A stretch of 7,582 nt of DNA from an uncultured Chlorobiota bacterium (GCA_946481475.1 CAMLOB010000172.1:1-7582); one strand, 5' to 3'; positions 1-6,716 are shown, counted from the stretch's first letter. Translations and numbers: made by a program. The notes: a model not told the origin generated them from the letters alone.

Positions 1-207
1 AACCGTCGAGTGCGTAGAGCCGACACTGTTCCCCTGACCGCCGCCGATAAAGCCGTGATCGTCGCTGACGGTGTTGTTTTGTCCGCCGCCGATGGTGGAG
101 TGAGACTGTCCGGAGATCGAGACGGAGTTGTTCTGTCCGCCGGAGACAACCGAGTGTGATGAGAAGACCGAGTTCTGCTGACCGCCGAGTATGGCACTGT
201 AGTTCCC
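1..207 (-). repeat. YadA-head-like Gly/Asn repeats, block 2 (residues 1267 onward)
   Basis: A second run of the same units (ILGGQQN, VSGGQNN, IGGGQNN, IGGGQGN) begins at about residue 1267 and is still running at the window edge. It follows the second copy of the GTNFIGTTD cassette. The start of this cassette lies 326 codons (978 bp) after the first, so cassette plus head is reused as one larger module. Its full length cannot be judged because the gene leaves the window. Confidence 0.75.
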
Positions 208-3200
208 CCCGGCAACTTGCGAACTCGCCGTATGGGACTGCTGCAGATCGTTGGCTCCGGCCCCCCGCGCATCGCCGTCAATCGTCCTCTGCAGGCTGCC
301 GTTGGTACCCAGAATCAGGGCGTTTGCGTTGCCGCTGTCGACGTAGATGTGCAACGCCGCGTTATCGGTCGTCCCGATGAAGTTCGTTCCGGGAGTCGTA
401 CCCGCATTGCCGCCAAGGCTCCAGGCGCTGTCGCTGACGTTGATCGCCGTCGATACCCAGTCGAGCGTGACCTGGCTTCCGGAGACCGAAGCGACCCCCA
501 GGATGTCACCGCCGATACCGGCACTGTCCGGAAGGAGGTACCGAATATCCGTGCTCTGATTCCGGGCCTCAAACGATGAATAGTTGGTTCCGGACGGGAA
601 CGCTCCGGTCTGGTTTTCCGCTTCGTAGAATCGGAGGGCGCTGGCCGAGCTGTTGTTGTTCGCAAGCCAGAGGTCGACGTTGCCGAAGACCGCAACGTCG
701 CCGGTTGAAACGGACATCGGGTTATCTCCGGCGGAAGATGCATTGGACGGTGTCGACGGATTGCCTCCGAGGAATCCGAAACTTCCCGAAGAGATGGTCA
801 ATCCGCGTCCCCCCGGAATCGTGCTGTAGTACCCCGACCTGTTAAAGGCTCCCCCTCCGACCGTCCCGCCGAACTGGGCCTCGTTCTCACTGCCGCCGCC
901 GACCGTCGCCAGAGAACCCTGGGCCCGGTTAGACTGGCCACCTCCGACAGTTGCCAGAAAGGCGGCGGTATTGCCGACGCCGCCTGCGATGGTCCCCCCG
1001 TAGAAATTGACGCTGTTACCCGAACCGCCCCCGACGGTCGTGTTGTTGCCGACGGTTGTGTTGTTCGTTCCGCCGGAGATCGTCGCATCGTTTCCGTTTG
1101 TCGTGTTTGCATTCCCGCCGCCGATCGTCGCATGAAGTCCCCCCGCCCTGTTTGCCTGACCGCCGCCGATGACGGAGTAATCGCCCGCGGCTACCTGCGT
1201 GGCCGCCGTACGAACCCGCTGCATGTCAACGGCGTCCGTTCCGCGCGGGTCCCCCGCGGCATCGCGCCCCACACTTCCGTCGGTGTTGAGAATCAGGCCG
1301 TTATCCGCTCCGCCGTTGACGTACACGTGCAGGGCCTGAGCATCGGTCGTACCGATGAAGTTTGTCCCCGGAGCGGTCCCTGCATTGCCGTTCGTCGTCC
1401 AGAAAACGTCGTCGAATTCGGATGCGAGCGATGCAACGGTCCGGGTCTCGACCGTGTCGCCGTTCGATACCAGAAGATCGGTCGAACCGCTTCCGTTCGA
1501 CAGGTTGTCGAGCATGACGCCGTCGAACGTGGGAACCGCATCGGTGTGGATATCCTGCGGAAGCGAGAGCGTCACGTCGCCGGTCGACTGATCGACCATC
1601 ACCTGATTTGCCGTGCCGCTCAATGACGTCACGCCTGTGTTCGTGATCGTCAGATCACCCGTCGACTGATCGATCCCGATACCCGCTCCTGCCGTCGCTG
1701 AAGTCACACCCGTGTTCTGCACGTTCAACGTACCGCCGAGCGCAACCGAAGCATCGCCCGAAAGACCCGTGCCGTAGACGACATCAATCGTCGAGTTCTC
1801 CAGCTCCGTGTTGTCGACCGAGCCGGCCGGGAGGATCACGGCTGTGCCGCTGACCGTCAGGTCGCCCGTGATCGTCCCGTCGCCGCCGGCGTTGACGTCA
1901 CCGGCAATCGTCACGTTCCCGGCACCATCCGACATCACGTTGGTGTTCTCCACCCAATTCGTCCCGTCCCAGCGAAGCGTCGTGCCGATCACCGTTCCGG
2001 CCGGAAGAATCCCTCCCGGATGGAGCGAGCCGAACGTCCGCGTCTCGAGCGAACCGCCGTTGCTGACGATCAGGTCTTCCGATGTGCTCCCCGTCGGCAG
2101 GTTGTCCAGCGTCGCACCGTCAAACGTCGGCGTCGCGTCGGTGTGGATGTCCTGCGGAAGTGAGAGCGTCACGTCGCCGGTCGATTGATCGACCATCACC
2201 TGATTTGCCGTGCCGCTCAGCGATATCACCCCCGTGTTCGTGATCGTCAGGTCACCCGTCGACTGGTCGATCGCGATACCGGTCCCTGCCGTCGCCGAGG
2301 TCACCCCCGTGTTCTGCACGTTCAACGTACCGCCGAGCGCGACCGAAGGATCGCCCGAAAGACCCGTGCCGTAGACGACATCAATCGTCGAGTTCTCCAG
2401 TTCCGTGTTGTCGACCGAACCGGCGGGAAGGGTCACGGCTGTGCCGTTGACCGTCAGATCACCCGTGATCGTCCCATCACCGCCGACCGTTGCATTGCCC
2501 GCAGTCAAAAAATTTCCTCCAACCGTTGCGTCGCCGCTTGTCGTCAGCGTCACGGCATTGATCGAATTCACGTTCAGATCGCCGGACCAGACCGGTCGGG
2601 TCCCTCCCGGATCGACCGTAAGCACCTGATGCGGCGCACCGATCGGCAGTTCGACGGCCTTTCCGGCGGCGCCGTACCACATCGCCCCGCTGGTCAGCGG
2701 AACGATGTTCGAGACCTCCACAACCTGCGGTTCCCAGATACGGGCCGCGGCATTCCACCGCATTACCCAGCCTTCCTCCGCACTGACGGATGCGGAGCGC
2801 ATCCATTCGGTTCCATTCCAGTAGAGAATCTGCCCTGCGATGTTGCCGTCGATCAGACGGAGAGGATCACCGGGATCGCCCGTGCCGACAAGCGGAGGAG
2901 ATCGCAACTCGACGACGGAACCCGGACGCCATGCTCCTGCGGCCTCGTCCCAGCGGAGGACCTGTCCTGCAGCGGCCCCCTGACTCGCCAGTCGCAGCGG
3001 GGCACCGGCGGTTCCATCCCCCGTAATCTCTTCGGCCGCTTCCACCTGCTCCTCTCCGGGGGACCACGCCCCCGCAACGGCATCCCACCGCAACACATCG
3101 TCCCCCGCCGCATCGACCGAAGCCGAGCGCACCCAGGCCGAGCCGTTCCACAGCATCACCTGCCCGGCGGCGCCGCCGTCCTCAAATCCAAGCGGATCAC

Positions 3201-4005
3201 CCGCCAGTCCCGTCCCCCGCAAAGGAGAGACCACGGCTACCCCCGCCTCTCCGGGCTCCCACCTTCCGGCGGCGTCGTTCCAGACCAGCGGCTGTTGGTC
3301 CAGTGCCCCCATCCGTGCGATGTCCAGAGGCGCAGCGGGAGTGCCGTCTCCGGTCAGCCTGTCGGTTGTGGAGGTCGCGAGCGTCACGGCTTCCCACGTG
3401 CCGAGCGGTCCGTTCCATCGAATCATCTGACCGTCGGTTGCATCGGTCGGAAGAAGGTTCGGCACGGCAACGGTGATCGTCGAACCGGCTTCCGATATCG
3501 TTGCAAGTCCGGTCCCGACAAGGGTCACTCTCCCATCCAGACCGTTCAGCCTGTGTACGACGTCCGGTGCATCGGGATCAAGTGCCGTTGCCGTCTCGGA
3601 AAGGACCGCGCTTCGTGCGTTGAGAGCATAGGGCGTCGAGACCAGGCGCAGGCGGGGCGTCATCTCCGCCTCACCCTGCAGTTCGAGCGCCAGCCAGTAC
3701 GGAGCATCAAACGACAGAGTGATAGGCGTGATCAGTCCGAGCGTCGTTTCGAAGACCCCATCCAGCGTCGAGACGACACCGGTCTCCTCCCAGAGGGGAG
3801 TCCCGCCGTTTTCCGAATCATAGATCCTGAAAGTCAACGTGTAGTTGCCGTCCGGAACCGCAGTTCGCGAAGCGTCCGACAGCACCCCCTGATAGTTGAG
3901 AAGGTTCGGAATCTGTCCGCGGGCGGGCGCGCCGGAGAGAACCAGAACGGTTACTGCAAGAGCACAGGCGATTCGGAGACAGGAAGAAGAAATTCGGGTA
4001 GCCAT
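1..4005 (-). CDS. Giant modular secreted fibre/adhesin-like protein, 3' end outside window
   Basis: An uninterrupted frame of exactly 1335 codons runs from ATG at 4005 to the left edge, with no stop in the window. Residues 1-30 form a signal peptide (hydrophobic 12-24, cleavage probably before Gln31). Residues 31-132 match the N-terminal module of many Bacteroidota-group fibre proteins, with an NYQGVL motif near 37 and STPYALNAR at 123-131. Next come Trp-rich repeats (191-424), a duplicated block (508-661 and 707-860), a GTNFIGTTD cassette and Gly/Asn YadA-head-like repeats (941-1068). A fibre module (1108-1185) and a second GTNFIGTTD cassette with head repeats (1200 to the edge) follow. The role is inferred to be an extracellular, possibly trimeric, adhesive fibre. 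Such proteins often end in a T9SS domain or an S74-type chaperone domain; that end is not visible here. No clear ribosome binding site precedes the ATG, which is not unusual in this group. A heptamer array begins 11 nt upstream. Confidence 0.9.
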   Translation of the reverse strand, partial: MATRISSSCLRIACALAVTVLVLSGAPARGQIPNLLNYQGVLSDASRTAVPDGNYTLTFRIYDSENGGTPLWEETGVVSTLDGVFETTLGLITPITLSFDAPYWLALELQGEAEMTPRLRLVSTPYALNARSAVLSETATALDPDAPDVVHRLNGLDGRVTLVGTGLATISEAGSTITVAVPNLLPTDATDGQMIRWNGPLGTWEAVTLATSTTDRLTGDGTPAAPLDIARMGALDQQPLVWNDAAGRWEPGEAGVAVVSPLRGTGLAGDPLGFEDGGAAGQVMLWNGSAWVRSASVDAAGDDVLRWDAVAGAWSPGEEQVEAAEEITGDGTAGAPLRLASQGAAAGQVLRWDEAAGAWRPGSVVELRSPPLVGTGDPGDPLRLIDGNIAGQILYWNGTEWMRSASVSAEEGWVMRWNAAARIWEPQVVEVSNIVPLTSGAMWYGAAGKAVELPIGAPHQVLTVDPGGTRPVWSGDLNVNSINAVTLTTSGDATVGGNFLTAGNATVGGDGTITGDLTVNGTAVTLPAGSVDNTELENSTIDVVYGTGLSGDPSVALGGTLNVQNTGVTSATAGTGIAIDQSTGDLTITNTGVISLSGTANQVMVDQSTGDVTLSLPQDIHTDATPTFDGATLDNLPTGSTSEDLIVSNGGSLETRTFGSLHPGGILPAGTVIGTTLRWDGTNWVENTNVMSDGAGNVTIAGDVNAGGDGTITGDLTVSGTAVILPAGSVDNTELENSTIDVVYGTGLSGDASVALGGTLNVQNTGVTSATAGAGIGIDQSTGDLTITNTGVTSLSGTANQVMVDQSTGDVTLSLPQDIHTDAVPTFDGVMLDNLSNGSGSTDLLVSNGDTVETRTVASLASEFDDVFWTTNGNAGTAPGTNFIGTTDAQALHVYVNGGADNGLILNTDGSVGRDAAGDPRGTDAVDMQRVRTAATQVAAGDYSVIGGGQANRAGGLHATIGGGNANTTNGNDATISGGTNNTTVGNNTTVGGGSGNSVNFYGGTIAGGVGNTAAFLATVGGGQSNRAQGSLATVGGGSENEAQFGGTVGGGAFNRSGYYSTIPGGRGLTISSGSFGFLGGNPSTPSNASSAGDNPMSVSTGDVAVFGNVDLWLANNNSSASALRFYEAENQTGAFPSGTNYSSFEARNQSTDIRYLLPDSAGIGGDILGVASVSGSQVTLDWVSTAINVSDSAWSLGGNAGTTPGTNFIGTTDNAALHIYVDSGNANALILGTNGSLQRTIDGDARGAGANDLQQSHTASSQVAGGNYSAILGGQQNSVFSSHSVVSGGQNNSVSISGQSHSTIGGGQNNTVSDDHGFIGGGQGNSVGSTHSTV
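802..1185 (-). repeat. YadA-head-like Gly/Asn repeats, block 1 (residues 941-1068)
   Basis: About eight to nine units of the form (A/S)-T-(I/V)-x-G-G-x-x-N, spaced roughly 14 residues apart, follow a GTNFIGTTD cassette. The motif resembles the left-handed parallel beta-roll head repeats of YadA-type trimeric adhesins, and IGGGxxN runs of this kind are common in large surface proteins of the Bacteroidota group. The likely role is a folded head or tip domain on the fibre; trimerisation is inferred from the YadA comparison, not shown here. Confidence 0.75.
1426..1887 (-). repeat. Direct repeat copy 2 (154 codons, fibre residues 707-860)
   Basis: Second copy of the block at 2023-2484, in the same orientation and frame. 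The copies are separated by about 45 residues that include one more Trp repeat (RWDGTNW at about 678-684). The amino-acid sequence is nearly identical over the first two thirds and diverges toward the end of the unit (after the HTDA motif, about residue 823). This gradient suggests recent duplication or gene conversion concentrated on the first part. Confidence 0.9.
2023..2484 (-). repeat. Direct repeat copy 1 (154 codons, fibre residues 508-661)
   Basis: This block encodes a segment running from a GGDGTITGDL motif to an ETRT-FGSL motif. It recurs almost unchanged 597 bp further along the gene. The two copies share a perfect 51-nt identity (2350-2400 here, 1753-1803 in the other copy), and most of the rest differs only at scattered positions. 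Inside the block a DQSTGD motif appears twice, about 26 residues apart. The 597-bp interval equals 199 codons, so gain or loss of a unit keeps the frame. Confidence 0.9.
2734..3435 (-). repeat. Trp-rich short repeats in the fibre protein (residues 191-424)
   Basis: Seven copies of a short motif, roughly G-Q-x-L-x-W-N/D followed by a second Trp 5-7 residues later, occur at about residues 192, 237, 281, 302, 347, 391 and 412. Between them lie glycine-rich spacers of the type L-x-G-D/T-G-x-x-x-x-P-L (about 217, 262, 327 and 372). The pattern resembles beta-rich shaft repeats in phage tail fibres and in bacterial proteins derived from them, so it probably forms part of the stalk. The DNA copies have diverged far more than the 597-bp duplication further on, so this is an older expansion. 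Confidence 0.7.
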
Positions 4006-4015
4006 GGTTGCGGTC

Positions 4016-4140
4016 AGCTTTGAGTTGTGAGCTTTGAGTTATCAGCTTTGAGCTATGAGTTATCAGTTATCAGCTTTGAGTTGTCGGCTGTGGGCTATGA
4101 GCTTGGGCTATGAGCTATCAGCTTTGAGTTGTCAGTCCTG
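4016..4140. repeat. Degenerate tandem heptamer array between barrel and fibre genes
   Basis: About 18 consecutive units of consensus AG(C/T)T(A/T/G)T(G/C) on the plus strand, for example AGCTTTG, AGTTATC, AGCTATG and AGTTGTC. The register is exactly seven bases throughout, except for one 6-base unit at 4100-4105. A further weak unit overlaps the stop codon of the barrel gene (4145-4147). On the transcribed strand the array ends 11 nt before the ATG of the fibre gene, so it fills nearly all of the 139-nt gap. Seven is not a multiple of three, and no reading frame uses the array. Heptanucleotide tandem repeats are known in other bacteria, such as the STRR families of cyanobacteria, but I do not claim homology with them. 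Confidence 0.9.
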
Positions 4141-4144
4141 GGCT

Positions 4145-5092
4145 TTAGTGGGGGGGCTCTTCGGGCTCCCATCTGTTGCCGGGTTTCGGGTCGAGAGGGC
4201 TTGATTCTCCGGGGGGGACCATTCCCCTGCTGAGAGTCAGCCCCAGGCGTATCCCGTTCGTCCGCCAACTGCGATCGGCAACCACATCGATCATCCCCAG
4301 CCAACCGATGATCTCGGGACTTGCCGTCCACCTGCCGTCGCGTGAGAGATAGAGATCGTATCGAAGCCCGAACAGCACGGAAACCTGAACCGCCCCGACA
4401 TCCGGCAGCGGTCCGTCGAAGACCATGCGGGTCCGGCTGTCGTTTTCGAACCGCAGGGAGGAAGGTTCGAGAATCCGTTCTTCCTGATGGAATGTGCTCG
4501 ACGTCGTGAAATCCCCCCTGGCTCCGCCGAGGAGGAAGAGATCGGCAACCGGGTTATAGGCAAGGAGTCCCTCCACACCGACGGCCGACAGCGAGGCGTC
4601 GATCGAATGAAGGAACAGGGCGGTAGCCGTATCCCGGTCCGCAATCACCAGTTCGGCCTCTTCGGCCTCCAGCAATCCGTCATACCGTCCATAGATCCCT
4701 CTGCCGGTCACCCGGAGTGATCGAGAGAGGGGATAGTCGACCGACAGTCCGAACGCATACCCGTTTCCGGAGCCGCCGTCGTATCCCGGGCAGCAACTCG
4801 GAATTCCGGGCAGTCCGGTCATCTCCACGTCATGATCGACGATGCTCCACGATCCGAACAGACCGAGTCGCCATCCCGCAACGGGCCCCTCATAAGAGTT
4901 CTGCGCGGAACAGACACCGCAGAGGCCGACGATCAGGATCATCGGCAGAATCCATCTGAGGGAACCGGTCGCGATGCCTCCGCACCTCCCCCGATTCCCG
5001 TTCGATCGGACCTTCCGCTCTGATCGAATCGTCCCGGTTGACCGAACCGTTATTGATCGAACCATCCCCGTATACATCAGCAAAGAGTTCAT
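4145..5092 (-). CDS. Outer-membrane beta-barrel protein
   Basis: Codes for 315 residues. The start chosen is ATG at 5092: it lies 2 nt after the stop of the upstream gene and has AGGAAG 5 nt before it. The N-terminal region is unusually long and arginine-rich (residues 1-46). A hydrophobic segment follows (47-60) and ends in CSAQ, so signal peptidase cleavage is likely after Ala63. The mature part alternates polar and hydrophobic residues, with aromatic-rich strands and acidic or glycine loops, as expected of an 8- to 14-strand barrel. A PSCCPGY motif with two adjacent cysteines sits near the start of the barrel. I recall similar proteins with a conserved PSCCP motif in Chlorobi/Kapabacteria-like genomes, but cannot verify this here. 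A Pro/Glu-rich tail follows the last strand. Function is unknown; a porin-like or surface-anchoring role is inference. It is probably co-transcribed and translationally coupled with the T9SS cargo gene. Confidence 0.82.
   Translation of the reverse strand: MNSLLMYTGMVRSITVRSTGTIRSERKVRSNGNRGRCGGIATGSLRWILPMILIVGLCGVCSAQNSYEGPVAGWRLGLFGSWSIVDHDVEMTGLPGIPSCCPGYDGGSGNGYAFGLSVDYPLSRSLRVTGRGIYGRYDGLLEAEEAELVIADRDTATALFLHSIDASLSAVGVEGLLAYNPVADLFLLGGARGDFTTSSTFHQEERILEPSSLRFENDSRTRMVFDGPLPDVGAVQVSVLFGLRYDLYLSRDGRWTASPEIIGWLGMIDVVADRSWRTNGIRLGLTLSRGMVPPGESSPLDPKPGNRWEPEEPPH
4991..5059 (-). repeat. Short 18-bp-like repeats coding an Arg-Ser leader in the barrel gene
   Basis: Residues 12-34 of the barrel protein read as four tandem units that each start with Arg-Ser: RSITV, RSTGTI, RSERKV and RSNGNR. 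The DNA units begin CGATCA, CGGTCA, CGATCA and CGATCG and are 15 to 18 bp long. The segment lies ahead of the predicted signal-peptide core. It is either an extended n-region or evidence that translation starts later than annotated. Confidence 0.55.
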
Positions 5093-5094
5093 GA

Positions 5095-6063
5095 TTACTT
5101 CCTGATTACCAGTCGTCGCGTCACCGTTTCGCTTCGCATGCGGAGGACCACGAAGTAGGTCCCGGCCGATATCGTCGTCAGATCGAATTCCGCACGGTAG
5201 ATGTGATCGGCCTCGGCCTCCTCGTCGACGAACCGAACGACTTCGGTTCCGAGCACGTTCACAAAGCTGATATCGACCGGACCGGTCTCGTTCGGCGTGT
5301 ACTCGAGTGTGGCGATTTCGGAGGCCGGGTTGGGCCAGAGTGTAAGCTTTGCGGCCGCTCCGGAGGTGACCAGGCGAATCTCGTCTCCCACGCGGCAGAC
5401 GTCCGGCAACAGCATCGATCCGTGTTCCCGCAGAACGGTGATCCTCTCCTCCCCCATGCGGTCCCACTCAAAACTTTCAATCTCAAGGACGGTACTCTCG
5501 GCGTTGCCGAGTGCGGTGATGAATTCCAGCGTGGCGATCGTCCCCTCTTCCATCTGTGCGATGCCGGAAATTTCGAGAACGCAGTCGTCGCCGTCGTAGC
5601 TGCAATCGGGGCTTCCGTTGATCGGCCGGAGCAGCGTTCCGTTGAAGCGAATGCGTGCGGTGAAGCGTCGGGGGAGGAACTCCCGTTCGCTGTCCCGACT
5701 CTTCTCCGTCTTCAGATGCAGGTCCACGCTGAGCCGGGTCCCCACGTTCGTTTCGATATCCGGCAACGAGACCGTCGTCACGACTTCGGGGGGATAGGCG
5801 CGGTACCAGAAGCCGACATCGTGCCGTCGTCCCTGAACCTCACGGGTCAGCCTGCCGGCGGCGGTCTGCGAGAGCGTTCCGCTGACGGTATGTCCGGAAG
5901 AGCCGGCGGTTCCGCCGCTGCCGGAGACGACCCTCCGCGTCACGGTCGTCTGTCCCTGTGCGCCGTTAACGGAGAGGAGCATTCCGACAATGACCATAAG
6001 GGCCATAAGGTTCGGAATCTTCCATCGGTCGTTCACCATTCTCGTGCATGTGTTCTTTCGCAT
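5095..6063 (-). CDS. Secreted protein with T9SS type A sorting domain
   Basis: With ATG at 6063 the product has 322 residues. The order is: signal peptide (hydrophobic 17-32, cleavage probably before Gln38); a Gly/Ser/Thr module at 45-89 ending in DVGFWYRA, a pattern I associate with secreted proteins of this group; a beta-rich region at about 96-215 resembling cohesin-like domains (SLPD start, RIRFNGTLL and ATLEF strands), possibly stabilised by Cys154 and Cys161; and a C-terminal sorting domain at 240-322. That last domain has the WPNPAS start, a VLGTEV turn, SAGTYFVVL and a basic end RRLVIRK, which target the protein through the type IX secretion system to the cell surface. The frame is open to ATGs at 6111, 6150 and 6189, but the extra residues are Arg-rich. 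The 6063 start gives a normal signal peptide, though its AGGA lies only 2 nt away; ATG 6039 is also possible. The ligand or activity is unknown. Confidence 0.85.
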   Translation of the reverse strand: MRKNTCTRMVNDRWKIPNLMALMVIVGMLLSVNGAQGQTTVTRRVVSGSGGTAGSSGHTVSGTLSQTAAGRLTREVQGRRHDVGFWYRAYPPEVVTTVSLPDIETNVGTRLSVDLHLKTEKSRDSEREFLPRRFTARIRFNGTLLRPINGSPDCSYDGDDCVLEISGIAQMEEGTIATLEFITALGNAESTVLEIESFEWDRMGEERITVLREHGSMLLPDVCRVGDEIRLVTSGAAAKLTLWPNPASEIATLEYTPNETGPVDISFVNVLGTEVVRFVDEEAEADHIYRAEFDLTTISAGTYFVVLRMRSETVTRRLVIRK

Positions 6064-6111
6064 GGTCCTGATCGTTGAAACCCGAACGCCGGAACGTCGG
6101 GTGGAATTCAT

Positions 6112-6134
6112 GTGACGGCCGGAGGGCCGGTCAC
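6112..6134. other. Stem-loop at the 5' side of the T9SS cargo gene
   Basis: GTGAC and GGCC on one side pair with GGCC and GTCAC on the other, leaving a 4-base loop (CTCC in the minus-strand RNA) and one bulged C. The structure overlaps the stop codon (6131-6133) of the possible small upstream gene. No T-run follows on either strand, so it is not a typical intrinsic terminator. It could protect mRNA or modulate translation of the cargo gene, or be incidental in GC-rich DNA. Confidence 0.45.
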
Positions 6135-6385
6135 TCCCCGTCCGGTTCATCCTCCGCCGAATCCGATCGGACGTGGACGTGAACCGCATTGATGCAAATC
6201 ATGGCCGGGGACAACCAGTCGGAATAGTAGCTCCCCTCCGGATCCGGATCTCTCCCGGGCAAACGAGGGGCTCCCCCCGGATCCACCCCGGAAGGCTCCG
6301 CCGGCTTCACACTCCCCCCCTCACCTCCGGTCTCACCGACGGAACCGGCAGACTCGGGATCGCCCTGTTGGTCGTGAGTATCCAT
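6131..6385 (-). CDS. Possible small acidic hypothetical protein
   Basis: ATG at 6385 opens an 84-residue frame, very rich in Asp, Glu, Gly and Pro, that ends just before the T9SS cargo gene. The first half is low complexity. The second half contains a more ordered stretch (YYSDWLSPAMICINAVHVHV). No signal peptide, membrane segment or known motif is seen, and no Shine-Dalgarno sequence precedes the ATG. The frame stays open upstream, but only a TTG (6523) is available as an earlier start. In DNA this GC-rich, frames of this size arise by chance, so its status is uncertain. If real, it would be the first gene of the surface-protein unit. Confidence 0.35.
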   Translation of the reverse strand: MDTHDQQGDPESAGSVGETGGEGGSVKPAEPSGVDPGGAPRLPGRDPDPEGSYYSDWLSPAMICINAVHVHVRSDSAEDEPDGE

Positions 6386-6716
6386 AGAAATACGTTCCGG
6401 TTCCGAACAACGGCCCGTCGTCGGTCGATGCCGGTTCCGACGATACTTTCGAACGGATTCCGAGACGCCGACAGACGAAATTGGGGCTCCCGCCCTCCGA
6501 AGACAAACAGATAGGGGGGTCAAAAGGGGGGCAATAGAAAAGAGAAGACCCGTCGGGCTGCAGTTGCACCCGACGGAAGGATAGAATTGATCTTCGCCCT
6601 CCGGTCCTCCATCTCGAAGGAACTGCAGAAGGTTGATGATGTCGGGAAGGTGCAGGCAGGAACCGGCAGAAGCTGCGATGAACCGGCGTTTTGATATGTC
6701 GGGCCCCGGGGACGCT
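6386..6716. other. Intergenic stretch with no convincing gene
   Basis: About 330 bases separate the end of the ZIP-like gene from the doubtful small gene. They contain the probable terminator (6533-6576), two six-base G runs at about 6514-6532, and two copies of CCGGTTCCGA around 6395 and 6430. The promoter for the downstream surface genes should lie here, but I cannot identify a convincing -35/-10 pair or a Bacteroidota-type TTTG/TAnnTTTG pair. Confidence 0.5.
6533..6576 (-). terminator. Probable intrinsic terminator after the ZIP-like gene
   Basis: Read on the minus strand, a perfect 8-bp stem CCGTCGGG/CCCGACGG (6576-6569 and 6557-6550) encloses an 11-base loop. It is followed by GTCTTCTCTTTTCTATT, a pyrimidine- and T-rich run. 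It lies about 140 nt beyond the stop of the ZIP-like gene and would separate that unit from the surface-protein genes. The run is not pure T, and the loop is longer than usual. Confidence 0.6.

Noticed and set aside
2185..4023. 612-residue open frame on the plus strand opposite the fibre gene
   Set aside because: It is the antisense of a repetitive GC-rich gene. The product is an Arg/Pro/Gly-rich string with no domain logic, no signal peptide and no ribosome site, while the opposite strand has clear modular homology.
4016..4140. Heptamer array as a CRISPR or intrinsic terminator
   Set aside because: Units are 7 bp without spacers, so it is not CRISPR. No strong stem followed by a T-run is present.
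5093..5467. Upstream extension of the barrel gene to a GTG at 5467
   Set aside because: It would overlap the T9SS sorting domain in another frame. The Arg/Gly-rich translation looks non-coding, and ATG 5092 has a good ribosome site.
5203..6078. 291-residue open frame on the plus strand
   Set aside because: It is antisense to the T9SS-sorted protein, which has a recognisable signal peptide and sorting domain.
6386..6523. Longer version of the small acidic protein starting at TTG 6523
   Set aside because: The extra 46 residues show no motif or ribosome site, and the frame is simply open through the intergenic region. ATG 6385 is the more cautious choice.
6500..6525. TTGACC on the minus strand as a -35 promoter element
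   Set aside because: No -10-like element lies at the right distance, and Bacteroidota-group promoters usually differ from this pattern.
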